From Prillingera fragicola (taxonomy: Eukaryota; Basidiomycota; Tremellomycetes; Trichosporonales; Trichosporonaceae): a DNA stretch of 64,000 nt. The notes under the pieces were generated by a model. That model ran no database searches, was not told the DNA's origin, and was given only the letters and a program-made list of their open reading frames with translations. A program made the translations under genes and the position numbers. The stretch is taken from positions 558,001 through 622,000 of the forward strand of contig BEDY01000005.1 of assembly GCA_002335605.1 (NCBI GenBank), given 5' to 3'. This document shows positions 53,199 through 64,000 of the stretch, one piece after another. Every line of letters starts with the position of its first letter. Position 1 is the first letter of the stretch.

Positions 53199-55367
53199 CT
53201 ATGCACCAAGGGTTTCCTCATAATAGTCTACGCTTGGCTCCCCACAAAGTAATCCACGTATGGAGCTACTGGTGCAAACAGCACGCCTCGCAGCCAATAG
53301 CAAGGAATGCGGGCCACATACTGCCATCAACATTTGCTCTGTGCGCACGTCATGCCTCACCTGTCACGTTCATCCGTTCCGTCGTCAAAGCCATGTCATC
53401 GCGTACAATTCTTGCCAGGTCTGCCCTTCCAGCATGCCAAGAAATCATTTCACGAGCAGCTGCTGAAAGGTGAATGGCAGAACTCAGCAACGGCTGCTCA
53501 TCCGTTTCAAGGTCCACCGCGTCACCTTGGGCCTGGTGGGACTGATCGAGTGTCATGTCGCTCTCAGACAGGACCGGTCTGGTGACGTACAAGTCCACCG
53601 AAACACTGAGGCCGGTATCCCGTGCGTTCTCCACGACATCATTGAGTAAGGGTGCTACCCACTCTACGTGACACTCATGCCGAATATGCCACACCAGACG
53701 AACACGGCGAGTTTCAATCTCGTCACGAGCGCCATTGGCCAGTGCCATTAGGTGAGACAGGCAAAATGTGATGCCGGTTCCACCTGGATATCAGCCGACT
53801 GAGGAATACCCGGAGCTCACCTGCTAAAAGGACCACTGTTGGGTAAGTTTCCAAGGTGTGGACTGATCCATATGGGCCTTCCACATATATAGGGATACTT
53901 GTGGTTTCATGGCTCGGGAGCGCATCTCGGAGCAGCTTGGTAGCCCCAGAGTGCACGCGCACCAGAAAGACAGCCGCGTTGTCGGTGCCAACGGGGACGT
54001 TGGCAAAGGAGAATGGATGTGATTCGTGCCGGCTTTGGGTTATGGAAGGCATGGAAAGGAAGCTGAAGGTCAATCAACATGGCAGCAAATTGACGTACGC
54101 GTGTTGTCCCGCCGACCACCTGAGGCCCTTGCGACGAATAGTGAGGCGCAAGACATTCCGATCGACAAGTTCAATGATGCAGCGGTTCTCCGCGGATGAC
54201 TTGCTGACAAGCTTCGAAGGGGTCCAATTGGTGAAGATCACCCGCGACAGTCGGATCACGCGGTCGATAACCCACAATATCAGTGAGGGCTGTTCGTCAA
54301 CATTGCCGTCATACAACACACTGACCCATATCCAGTACATCAGCTTTTTCCAGTGGAATAATGCGCCAACAAGAAATAAACTGCTGATTAGCCATCCCAA
54401 ATTCTGGCGCTCATTGCGCAGATTAGCTTACAGAGTGAAGACAATGTGGGAAACAATGAAGAACTCCCATGCCACTCGTCGAATGACACGGAAACTTGTT
54501 GTCCACAGCATAGTGAACCCAAACAATGCCAACAGTCCCTGATGGGTATTAGTGCCAAAGGAGATCGACAACAGCAGCCTACCCAGATGATATAGCCCCT
54601 TGAAAAGTGTCCTTTGGCCCAAACCTTGGGCGTCCACAATATCGCGTGGGCCCAACTGCTCAGCAAGCAAAGCCTAGAAGCGGCACGGTGCAGGAAGTTG
54701 AGTTTTTGGTACGTGATTCCAGTAAGGAGGGAGATCGGGTTGTTCTTTGTAATCAACAAAATAATGAGCGGCATCTGACTGAATGCCTGACGCACTGTTA
54801 GCACCAACATGAAAAATCTTGGCTCACCAAGACGCCGATCTGATTTGGAAGATTTTGGTCTCCGCCGCACACTGAGGTATCAGCGCTATTCCCGTCGCGA
54901 GTGCTCATCATGTACTCACAGGTCGTCTTGTTCACTGAATAGAAGGACAGCAAGGCACAGTAGGCAATGGTGCAGAAGGCGTCCGACATTGTATCTGGAG
55001 CGTACAACCAAGGAGGCAAGGTAGTGAGAACTAGTGCTTTCTGCTTGACTGTGTCGACGACAGCAGCAGATTTTGAAAGCATGGATGCTGCTGCAGGGGC
55101 ATGGCTATCTCTCTGCGGCCTAAGACGGCCAAGGCGTTGCCGCCTGCTTCGACGTCGAATAGATGCGCACGCATGGTAGAAAGCCAGGAGTAGGATGACC
55201 ACCAGAGTGATGACGCAAAGATACCGGCTTGCGTACCAGTGATATCGAGTAGGACGAGGAGGCCTGGGGCTTTCCGGTGAGGGTGTATCATGGGGGCTGA
55301 GAGAAACCCCCAACGCAGCATCCCCTAGGTGGTCAAGAATCTCAAGTCTGACCTGGGCGACGTCCAT
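53199..55367 (-). CDS. ferric-chelate reductase (FRE family)
   Basis: A 623-residue plasma-membrane metalloreductase passing electrons from NADPH through FAD and two haems to extracellular Fe(III) or Cu(II). Eight exons: 54920-55367, 54828-54871, 54583-54786, 54432-54538, 54099-54380, 53821-54062, 53361-53783 and 53199-53320. Haem ligands appear as His pairs 14 residues apart in FLHRAASRLCLLSSWAHAI and in SHIVFTLLFLVGALFHW. The FAD-binding motif is HPFSFANVP, the nucleotide-binding glycines are LLAGGTGITF, and the C-terminal motif is VCGPHSLL. The exon 5 acceptor is a tandem CAGCAG; the second AG is preferred because it keeps the haem spacing. It is divergent from the methyltransferase. Confidence 0.92.
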
Positions 55368-55676
55368 GTCATGAGACGCTGAAATGTGTGACGGAGAAGA
55401 GGACGTGTTGGGAGTGAAATCCTAATCCCACTGGGCAGGGTCAACGTGGGCAAGCTGCGGCCCTGCTGAGACCATGCGATGTTCTCCCAGTATTCTTGTG
55501 GACAATGAATCGGTTCGGGTCTCGCCGCTCCACTACTCCATTCACCCAACGCGTCGGCCGATTATCAGATAACCAAATATCGCCGGTCCCGGTAATATCT
55601 TTGTGGCATCTTGCAATCTCTTGGCATCTTCCATATCGTCCTGTGCACGAAAAGTTTGAGGGCAACAACACGATTC
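55368..55676. promoter_or_regulatory. shared promoter region of ferric reductase and methyltransferase
   Basis: About 310 bases between two divergent ATGs. Nothing beyond ordinary intergenic sequence is recognised; I did not identify a GATA-type iron-regulator site with confidence. Confidence 0.5.
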
Positions 55677-56378
55677 ATGCCGGCCGACTATTCCTCTCAG
55701 GCTTACTGGGAAGCCAGGCTAGCTAAAGAGCAGCAGGGAGGATTTGAGTGGCTCGTTCCGTCATCATCTGTGCTACCTTTGGTGGACTCGATAGTGGAGG
55801 AACTGAGTCTGAAAACCTTGCGGAAGCAAGCAATTGGCATTCTGCACTTCGGATGTGGTTCATCTTCTCTTGGGTGGGATGTTCAGCACTTCCTGGGGAG
55901 TAGGGCAACAGTCACAGATGCCGACTATGCCAGCAATGGCATAACCTCGACGCCGTCGGATGGTTCGCCTTCACCACACACCGCCGTGCCTCTCGTTCAG
56001 CTCGACGTTCTGTCCACGGAGTCCCTCCGTGACGCTGCCCCAGTAGAGGGTTGGGATCTATTGATCGACAAGTCTACAGCTGACGCTATCTCGTGTGGCG
56101 AACCGCGATTCAGCAGCTCCGACCAGTCCATTAGCTCTGAGCCAATCGATCTCTTGTGCAGCAACCTGGCAAGCGTTACACGGGCTGGTGGGATGTGGAT
56201 CAGCATATCATACTCGTCGAGCCGATTCGACTTCATATCTGAGCTTAACCAACAGCAAGAATGGCGACTGATCCGTCGCCTCCCCGTTAAGCTCAATGAC
56301 AGCTTTGTCCCTGGCTCTGGCTCGGCAGTCTACAAACCAGAAACAGGTGTTTGGGCTTGGGTACTGGAGAGGCTGTAG
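55677..56378 (+). CDS. small SAM-dependent methyltransferase (EEF1AKMT4/See1-type candidate)
   Basis: A 233-residue, intronless class I methyltransferase. The start MPADYSSQAYWEARLAKEQQ with FEWL resembles the YW...R...FEW opening of lysine methyltransferases that modify elongation factor 1A. The SAM-binding glycine motif is ILHFGCGSSSLGWDV. An acidic motif follows at VTDADYAS, then WDLLIDKSTADAISCG (motif with the catalytic-pocket Asp/Lys) and the C-terminal strands GGMWISISYSSSRFDF and VWAWVLERL. The frame extends upstream only to a TTG, so the first ATG at 55677 is used. The exact substrate is inference from the N-terminal pattern. Confidence 0.85.
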   Translation: MPADYSSQAYWEARLAKEQQGGFEWLVPSSSVLPLVDSIVEELSLKTLRKQAIGILHFGCGSSSLGWDVQHFLGSRATVTDADYASNGITSTPSDGSPSPHTAVPLVQLDVLSTESLRDAAPVEGWDLLIDKSTADAISCGEPRFSSSDQSISSEPIDLLCSNLASVTRAGGMWISISYSSSRFDFISELNQQQEWRLIRRLPVKLNDSFVPGSGSAVYKPETGVWAWVLERL

Positions 56379-56440
56379 AGCAAATGATCTACCATGCATA
56401 GTGTTCGATCAAGCTCCAATGCGGTAAAACGTTCCAAAGA

Positions 56441-58880
56441 TCACAGCAACCCTCCAACAAACAGCGTCAGCAAGGATTTGTTGTGGAGACCGAGGGCAAG
56501 CTGCTGCCCGTCATTTCTCCAAGCCATTGACATCTCAAAGTTAGCAAACCTTTCAACCAAAACGCTTACCATCATCGGCTTATCCCGCGCATTTTGCTTG
56601 TCCGGCTCCTCGTCAATTTCGCATTCCCGCAAGACTTCCCCTGTCTAACGTTGTCAGCAGGCATAGCGAGGATGAGCTAAACCCCACCTGCACATCCCAA
56701 ATGACGAGCTTTCCATCCCAGCCACCTCCCGCCACAAGCCCAGACTTGCGGCCAAAACCGATGGGCGAGAATGCAATAGAGCCAGTGCCAGATTCCAGTC
56801 CGGGTAAAACGTGCAAGCACTCGCCGCTCAAGGCATCGAAGAGCTTGACTGTAGAATCTTGACCGCCACTGTACGGGGTCAGCATTCGCTTGAGGCTCAT
56901 CAACGTACGCTGCTACAATCATTTGGCCATCGTGGCAAGCTGGACTCCACTCGAGCGTGTTCATCCGCTTGTTTTCCATTCCTGCACTGACGACTGCAAG
57001 ACGATTGACGCAGTACTCTGAACCCGGAGCCACAGTCGACTGGAAAAAGTCGTCGGAGGAGAGCTCCTTTTCGCGTGGCTGCTTGCTAGGCGACAAGGAC
57101 CGGCTGACCGTACCACGGTCGGCTGGGTACTGTGGGAGCTTCCATACCATAATATTACCATCGTCGGAAACGGAGGCGAGCAACCGGTGGTGAGTGGGAA
57201 CACCAGGTATTGATGGAGACCACTTAACACGAGTCACGTCGTCCGTGTGGCCTTTAAGAGTAAACCTCGGTCGTCGATCATTGGCTCGGTAAATGAAGAT
57301 TGTGTGATCGTTTCCTCCGGAAGCGAAGACGTCGTCGTCGAGCCAGTCGACGTCATTGACTTCTTTGGTGTGAGACTCGAAGCTGAGCTGCTTCGGAGAC
57401 TTGAGATCAAAGTCAAGGACGAAGAGGCAAACAGTGAAATCGTCCTTGGCAGCCAGGAGAGATGTACCGGACGGATTGAACTTCAGGGAGTTGATGGCAC
57501 CACGGCCATACGTCAAGATCCCCTGCAACTGGCCTGAAGGCGTGAAAAGCCGACCGACTCCATCAGAGGCAGCTGGAAGTCAGCCTTGAGCGTGGTCATT
57601 CCATTCTCACCCGTAGCGAATACCGTTCCATCTGGGTGCCATACCAAGGCAGTAACCGCCTTCTTACCGCTGTCAATCGATTTGTGACTAATCGTAGACG
57701 GCTTTTTCCCAAGTTGCAGCACGTTTCCTTCGTCCTCAGAAGATTCCACAAAGTCCCACAATTTGGCGGTCCCATCGCTGCTCCCAGTGACCAAAACTTC
57801 CTTGTCCTTGGGGTTCCACGCAAGGCAAGTAACCTGTGCCACGTTAGGCTGGGTTCCACATCGGGTCTCACCGTATCACGGTGCTCAATCCAGCTTCCGC
57901 TCCCAGTCGCACCCGAAGAAAAGCCCTTGACAGCCTTGCTTTTGGATCCAGCCGACAATCCTTGCGCGCGAGCACTACTTGATTTGGACCTGGAGGCCGA
58001 AGATTCTTTAGGAGTCTCATCCCTAGAGCGCTTCTGGGCAGGCCCCAGGTCAAGTGCCGCTGGGCCCGATGATGATATAGCTCGGTCCAAATCGTCGCGA
58101 CCTGCTCCAACTGCTGGCATGCCGTCCCCTTCCTGATCTGCTGCGAGAGTTGACCTGGCATTCGACGCAGGCGAGTCGGGATGACTCTTTCGTTTGGTTC
58201 TGCCACTGACTGTGGGAGACCCAGCCTCTACCTCCCGATGGATGGAGCGGCGCTCGCTCTCGTTCGAGCTGCCCTTGAACGGCGGTGCGACTTCTGTTTG
58301 GGGCGGAAAGGGCTCTGGTCGTTTTGAAGGGGGAGTTGATGTGATACCATTGCCTGTAGCACCGTCGTTGGAACAGGTGTGCGGCACAATCAGATGAAAT
58401 GGCGAGCTACACGTCGACGGCGAGGTTTCCTGCACACAAGTTAGCGTAGGCCGGCATAGCATGATGCATGTACGTTGCCTGTAGCGTGCCTCTCAATGTC
58501 CTCCCAACGCAGAGCCTTCCACAATTTGCGAATCAACTCGCCTCGAGGAACTTTTCCATTTGAAGACCCAAAAGCCTCTGCCATAGAGGCTTTAAGCGCC
58601 CCGTTGGTGCGCGCCGAGGCTGGGGGAGCTCTTGACGAGGATGGTGTGGGGTATGAAGGGTTAAAGGCTTGAAACAGCGGTGTTGATGGCAGCGCGGACT
58701 CGGAGAGCAGAGCAAAGGCAGTGTGCGTAAAGTTGGATTCCAAGAGATACTGGCATAACATAAATAATTGCACCGCGAGGGATAGGACAGACATACGAGG
58801 TAGATGAGAATGTTGACTTCCTCACTGCAGAGCTTGAGGTGACCGGCTCCGTGGTCGTCTCCGGAGATGTCAACTTGCAT
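56441..58880 (-). CDS. LisH/WD40 protein, TBL1/Sif2-like corepressor subunit
   Basis: A 729-residue (or 717) protein with an N-terminal LisH motif and WD40 propeller, like TBL1/Sif2, a scaffold of the Set3/SMRT histone deacetylase complex. Exons are 58797-58880, 58474-58749, 57872-58429, 57611-57833, 56909-57572, 56688-56868 and 56441-56644. LisH: EEVNILIYLYLLESNFTHTA. A long basic/Ser-rich linker follows. WD repeats include VTCLAWNPKDKEVLVTGSSD, INSLKFNPSGTSLLAA, VNDVDWLDDDVFASGGND, VTRVKWSPS with LLASVSDDGNIMVWKL, and GGWDGKLVIWDVQ. The last exon may contain a further 36-base in-frame intron (56534-56569). The gene is divergent from TMEM115. Confidence 0.88.
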
Positions 58881-59343
58881 CGTGGCTGCAAAAGCACAGG
58901 ATCTCCCAAGTGCTGCTGAGATTGGATATCAGGTGGATGCGCTTAAATGGAATGGATGGCAGCGAGGAAGTAGTGTGACAATTGCCGCGTTGTAGCATGG
59001 GTGGCGAAACACAGCCAGACCAAAGAACACAGAGTCAAGCAAGTGCCACAGGGCCTAATGCCGGCCTAATTACCGCTACTGCATTGGGCTCGCGACGCGG
59101 TAACCAGTGCGGCCAGTGCACAGTTGCCACTGAGAAACGTCAGCGGGCCTACGGAGGCAGAAGGCTCGGGGTTTGAAAAGGTGCCTACCAGCAGGCCTGA
59201 CGCTAGTGTCCAGACTGCCGTGTGCCCACGTACGTCTATGGGCGAGAGTTAGCGAACACTTGTTGGTGTTGCACAGCTCATTCGAGATCACTTTGTCTCG
59301 AGCTTCACAGTTTCAGCAAGACGCTCAGCAAGTCATCACCGTC
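58881..59343. promoter_or_regulatory. shared upstream region of TBL1/Sif2-like and TMEM115-like genes
   Basis: About 460 bases between divergent starts. The plus-strand frame is open from 59173 but has no upstream ATG that improves the match, so this part is read as leader. Nothing else is recognised. Confidence 0.5.
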
Positions 59344-60583
59344 ATGCCGTCCATATCGTTTTTGCCCTTTCTTCAAACTGTACCATGGGGAACGCGGATT
59401 CTTACATCGGTGCTCGTTGCAGCGTCAGTCCTCCAGTATTCCCTCGGCGCCATCGTCCGGAAACAAGCGACTGTCGCGCCAGCGTATGGCCAGGAGCTCC
59501 CTTGGCTAGTCATGGTCCCGAAGACTAGCTGGATGTTTCCTTGGACTCTTTTGACAGCCGGCTTCGTGGAGTTGAACTTTGTAGAGGTATGCACACAGAC
59601 GCCTTTCCACGCTGACACCTTTCAGCTACTTCTGTCGGCAGTCACTGTGCCATTGGCATGTCGATACCTTGAGCGACTTTGGGGTCTTCGCGAAACTCTG
59701 CGCTTTGCTGCTATTGTCATTGTGGGATCAAACGTGATTGCCTTTGGCTTCTCTTGGCTGTGCTTTATCGTCTTGGGCTCCAAGATTGCAATGTAAGCCC
59801 TTGACTGCATTGCTCACTGACGCGTCTCAGCAGCGGTATCCCATACCATGGCCTCTCTGGCTTGCAGTCAGGACTGCTTGTTGCTTTTACTCAGATTATT
59901 CCAGAGCATCAGATCCAGCTCTTTGGCGTCATCAAAGCGCGCGTAAAGGTCAGTTCTCCTAGGCGACCTGTGCTGAACTCCGACTAGACCGTGCCCGGCC
60001 TATACCTTCTGTTGTCCAACGTACTCGTCATCGTGCTGGGGCCCTCACCATTCATTCTGGTCCAGTTTGGTTTCTTCGTGGCTTGGATCTACTTGCGATT
60101 CTTCAAGCTCTCCGAGAGTGGAGAATATCGAGGCGACCGCAGCGAGACTTTCGCCTTCCAGTACTGGTTCCCGCCTATTGTTCGGTAAGTGGACTGGCAT
60201 GAAAAGGTTGCAGAGGCTGATCCGGTCCCGTCAGTCCGTACATTGCGATGGTAGCCAACCATGTCTTCCGCCTGGCTGTCCGGACCGGTGTGATCCAATC
60301 CTGGGATGACACTCATGGCAGCTACGCGGTTCTGCCAGGCCCAGGTGGTGCCCGTGCCGAAGCGGAGCGACGGAGGTAAGTGTGTTGGACTCGCAGCACC
60401 CCCTGGTCCGAAGCTAATTTTTCTTGCAGGGCTGTTGCACTTAAGGCTCTGGATGCCCGCCTCGCCTCGTCCTCGTCATCAACAGTGCCTCCCCCTGTGC
60501 CCCCTGTCAACGACTCGGACAATGCTTCTTCTTCGCGAGCTGGGCCGGGCTCCTCAGAACCTCTCAGCACGTCTACATCGTGA
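59344..60583 (+). CDS. TMEM115-like Golgi rhomboid-fold membrane protein
   Basis: A 339-residue protein of the TMEM115 (DUF1751) family, rhomboid-like Golgi membrane proteins without the protease residues. Exons are 59344-59586, 59626-59792, 59831-59948, 59988-60184, 60235-60375 and 60430-60583. Segments typical of the family are TSWMFPWTLLTAGFVELNFVE, here split by the first intron, RYLERLWGLRETLRF, IPYHGLSGLQSGLLVAFTQ and LSESGEYRGDRSETFAFQYWFP. The C-terminal tail is Ser/Pro-rich. The acceptor of exon 3 is CAGCAG; either AG keeps frame and changes one Ser. Start is the first ATG after the long leader. Confidence 0.86.
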
Positions 60584-60691
60584 GCTCTCGGGCTACATCT
60601 GCAGGGTGATACCGACCACTGCTATGAAATAGAGTTTGGCTTCTGTAGTCTCGGATCATTGTTCTGCATACAGAGATGGATGGTGACACAA

Positions 60692-62931
60692 CTAGCAAGA
60701 GTCGATGAGGCTATTTTTCTGTTGATGGAGGTCAGTCTGCGTCCCGCGCTCGAGGTCCCAGATACTCACAGGCCAACCGTAGCCCGCGGCGTCCCAGGTG
60801 GTCAGGTTGGGGTTCTGGTACGCCTTGAGGTGGTTCTTAATGTAGTCCGCTGTAGGGTGGTCGGCGGGGTCACATCCAATCTTGCCTCCTTCGCGCTGGT
60901 AGACCCTGACATAGTCAACCAGCATGTGGTTAGGGAAGACCAGATGTTGCAAGTCAACAGCCTGGAAATTGTTTGACATGCCAAAGTTGATGATCTTGGC
61001 AGGTCAGCATGGCCTCCGACGCGTTGCGCTCACCATTGTCATCGGCTCCTCGGTAATCAGACGCTGGCCAATTTCGGTCCTATCGTTCTTTCCCGTTGCT
61101 CCGGGGTACATGGTCCACGATGGCTCACCGCCAGAGACCCACGTAATGTGACCAGCGTTTCGATCGTTGGGGTCCGCCCAGACTTCAACGCCTGACCATT
61201 AGCTGTGCTGAAATTGCCGCCCAAGGGAAACATACCATAGATGTTGAAATGCCCCGAAGTGCCCTGGTAGACATCGTTGGCCACGTACACGAGGCCGGAG
61301 ACGGCTTGCTGGTACACGCCGCCAAGATAAGAGTTCCACTTCATCACGTCCGCCTGGTGAATCACATAGTTTCCACTCGAGTTGTCCCACTGGTAGTAGT
61401 CGTCAAAAGGAGCAACTTGAGCCGACTGAGACATCTCTCCCTTCTGGGCGTTGACGTCGATCTGGGCCTAACACAGTTAATATACAGCCATGGCAACACC
61501 TGAGCGCGGCACTGACCTCAATAATGTCAATCTCTGGAGCAGAACGTCCAACCCCCGTGTTTGGTCCTGGGTGGTCTTCCCCTGCACAGGTGCATTTGGA
61601 CAATTTCTGGCCGGGAAGGCTGATAAGGCTTAGCAGGGTCTTTCATTCAGGTCATGACTCACGATGATAGAGGGCCATCATTAGCTCCAGTGGTCAGGGC
61701 TGCGATGGGAAGAGTGCCAGCAGCGTTGGTTTGGCCCTTCAGCGTTCCAACATCGCAAGAGTCGTAGGTGTACGGCCATGTTCCTTCCGTGCTTGCTCCA
61801 TAACCAGGGCGACCGAGGTTGCCCATGGTCCACACGCCCGGCCAGAAGCCACCAACACTGTTGTCTCCTGGGAGTGAAACGCGCACCTCGATGTAATAGC
61901 TGTACTGGAAACAAAGCTTGTTCCAAGACTGGAGCATACCCGACTGGAACATGAGATCGTGCGTCGGCTCTTGCGTCATGGTGATCTTGAGGTTACCATT
62001 CTCAGTGGTAATGGCCCTTGGGTCGTACCACTCAAGATCACTGGCAGCATTAGCAAGCGCCACGTGGGGGGGGTTAACAGTACACACCCGGTTGGCCAAT
62101 AGTGGAAGTCACTAGTGCGTTGTCAGCAGTTGTGCAATGGGGTACGCCGATAAACTCACACCGCTGTCCAGTAAGGGTCGTCGCCCTCGTAGAAAGTCCT
62201 GCCATCCTTTTGGAACTCGTCCGAAAAGACAAGAGTGTACTCTGCCTTATCGAACCCGATTCGAATGGTGTTCTTGACATCGTCGGGTGTGTCAGGGTCG
62301 ATAAGCTGAGGGAAGCCTGGAATTGAAGGAACCTGGCCGGTCGAGTTGATGCCACCAATGTTGTAAGCACCGTTGGTCGTGAGTCGCTTCTCGGTAATTG
62401 CAGTGATAATGGGGTATCCAGCGAACAAGGTAATCAGGATAAGAAGCAAGAGAAACAGGCATCCAACGTTGGCAAAGCCTCGAATAGTGAAGATAGATCC
62501 TCCACGATCATTCTGCAATGTCAGCAGTTGCAAAGCACAGTCAATTTACCTTGTGATCACGCTTGGGGTCTGGGTTGTGAAGATAGTCATCTGCCTCAGG
62601 GTCGTTCCATCCCCAACCATCGCCAGGTCCAGCACTGGCAGGCCGAGTGCTGTAGCTTGACCTCGAGCCTGCATGACTCAATCCACTCAGACGCGAGCCG
62701 GCATGGCTGGCCCTTGACCCAGGTCCCGAAAACGATGCTGAAGGGGTACCCAGCAATGAGGCTGTGGATGGGACTGGGGTTGCTGAGGCGGTGGGGCCAT
62801 AACGCCTGGAGGATGGCTGCCAGGTCAGTCGCGAAAAAACAGCCAGACCCAGTGGACCAACTCACCTTAGCATAGTCTATCGTGGGACTACCAGGTGAAA
62901 GAAGAGCGCGCTGGTCTCCCGTCTTCGACAT
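60692..62931 (-). CDS. beta-1,6-glucan synthesis protein, KRE6/SKN1 family
   Basis: A 610-residue type II membrane protein of the SKN1/KRE6 family (GH16-like), required for beta-1,6-glucan in the cell wall. Ten exons: 62866-62931, 62550-62816, 62160-62512, 62088-62111 (24 bases), 61663-62040, 61517-61619, 61236-61467, 61034-61191, 60770-60994 and 60692-60718. The cytosolic N-terminus is Ser/Gly-rich with a [17 protein letters not shown] segment ([17 protein letters not shown]). One helix follows ([21 protein letters not shown]). The lumenal domain has [60 protein letters not shown] and the GH16 catalytic box [10 protein letters not shown]. It ends [11 protein letters not shown]. Confidence 0.94.
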
Positions 62932-64000
62932 GTTGCGCAAGTTCAATACACACCGCCTAGTCAATGGTCGGTTTGTTTGTCGCGTAAGGTGAAGGGGCTG
63001 TAGCCGCCGCGTTGATTGCACAGAATGGCACCGCTCTCACTCAAAGAGATTGGGCTAGTGTTGCAGGAAAGGAGGAGCTGGTCGTGTTCTACTTGTAGGG
63101 AGCGAAAGAGAATGAAGGAATAATTCAATGGCGAGCCGAGTGAGAGAACAGACAACCAAACGCTACAGAGGAGGAAAACGAGGGAGGGCGGTGCACTGAC
63201 CGGGACCAGTGTTGACTGAGTGAGGGTTCAAGGGGCGCACCACTGTCAGGGGCGCGTGCGGAAACTCGGTGAGGCAACGGGAGGATGTCCCTTTGACGGT
63301 TTGATCCCGCCGGGCGACCAGTGGCCACCGCGCCACTCTACAAGGCGCACTGCACTACTACTGTTGCATTCACCGAGCTGCTGGCCAGCTGCTGGGAGCA
63401 AGCGCACTGTTGGCCGCTGCGGCGCTGCCAAAGAGACATAGAAAGATCACCAAAACTAGTTGGCAAACCAGTGGGAGCCGAGTTCCCAATAATGCTAAGC
63501 AGCTGTAAGCTGTCACCTTCTTGGATGATGTTGCATAGTTTCCAGTTATACGGCTCTTGATCAACAGCTATTGCCTTGAGGCCTTGAGTTTGACTATGGC
63601 AACACTCCGCACAGAACCCTGGCTCCGGCCGCAAGTCTCCGGCTCTCCCTGCAAATCTGCATAACGGCACCACAGGCCACAAGCTACAAGCTACAAGCAA
63701 GTGCCTAGTTCCTGGCCGCCTGGGATGTATTCTTGCCCCACGCCTACAATCTGGTATCAAACAACAGAGCACGCGTGCGACTCGGTGAGTTTTACATTAC
63801 CTGTGCCCTCTTTGTGATACAGCTGTTCCACTGGCCAGCGCGCCAGCGCACTGGTAAGTAGCTACTGTAGGGATATGCTGACCTTCATGCCGATCAAGCC
63901 ACAAGATCGACGCGTGGTCAATGACACGCTCCTGCCTACCTGCATGTGTTCAGCTCGTAGTTAGCATGCAGCATGTAGTATGTAAGGGGAATTTTATCTG
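62932..64000. other. upstream region of the KRE6/SKN1 gene to the window end
   Basis: About 1.07 kb. It should contain the KRE6/SKN1 promoter and leader. Open frames up to 144 codons (63338-63772, minus) show no domain. No RNA gene or repeat is recognised. Confidence 0.55.

Overview
The window is nuclear DNA from a basidiomycete fungus, most likely a tremellomycete and possibly of the order Trichosporonales. The evidence is dense genes cut by many 35-60 base introns with GTGAGT-like donors and CTGAC/CTAAC branch sites, a fungal-type eEF3, a KRE6/SKN1 glucan-synthesis protein, an Msb2 signalling mucin, and a mating-type-like homeodomain gene next to RPL22. RPL22 also lies in the Cryptococcus MAT locus. 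The order-level placement is inference from this linkage. Splice models below were built by hand from frame, consensus sites and family motifs. For every complete multi-exon model the summed exon length is a multiple of three.

Layout. 1-2.3 kb: 5' part of an ING-family chromatin gene (-), a DUF423/TMEM256 membrane protein (+), and an unresolved open region (-). 2.5-6.9 kb: an Msb2-like mucin (-) with Ser/Pro tandem repeats and an 841-base assembly gap. 8.8-11.7 kb: TXNL1-type thioredoxin and a TVP38-type membrane protein (both +). 11.9-14.3 kb: adenosine kinase (-) divergent from a phosphoglycerate-mutase-fold phosphatase (+). 14.5-19.1 kb: a Dnf-type P4 flippase (-). 20.5-25.5 kb: a DHA1-type MFS exporter (-) divergent from a membrane-anchored amidohydrolase (+). 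25.6-28.9 kb: no recognisable gene. 28.9-35.5 kb: TCP11/SOK1 and DEF1 (+). 35.9-42.2 kb: ASCC2/Cue3 (-), NOG1 (-), SEN2 (+). 44-50.4 kb: eEF3 and an AVT3-type vacuolar amino acid transporter (+). 50.9-52.6 kb: a typical-class (HD2/SXI2-like) homeodomain gene (+) convergent with RPL22 (-). 53.2-56.4 kb: ferric reductase (-) divergent from a small methyltransferase (+). 56.4-62.9 kb: TBL1/SIF2 WD40 protein (-), TMEM115 (+) and KRE6/SKN1 (-).

Several genes belong to shared processes. NOG1, eEF3, RPL22, SEN2 and ASCC2 concern ribosomes, translation or tRNA. Msb2, the Dnf flippase and KRE6/SKN1 concern the cell surface. The most notable locus is the probable HD half of a mating-type locus at 50.9-52.6 kb, with one homeodomain gene and no divergent partner. 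The window is also rich in splicing oddities: exons of 6, 11, 12, 21 and 24 bases, an exon holding only the start codon, a GC-AG intron, tandem NAGNAG acceptors, and stop-free introns whose length is a multiple of three.
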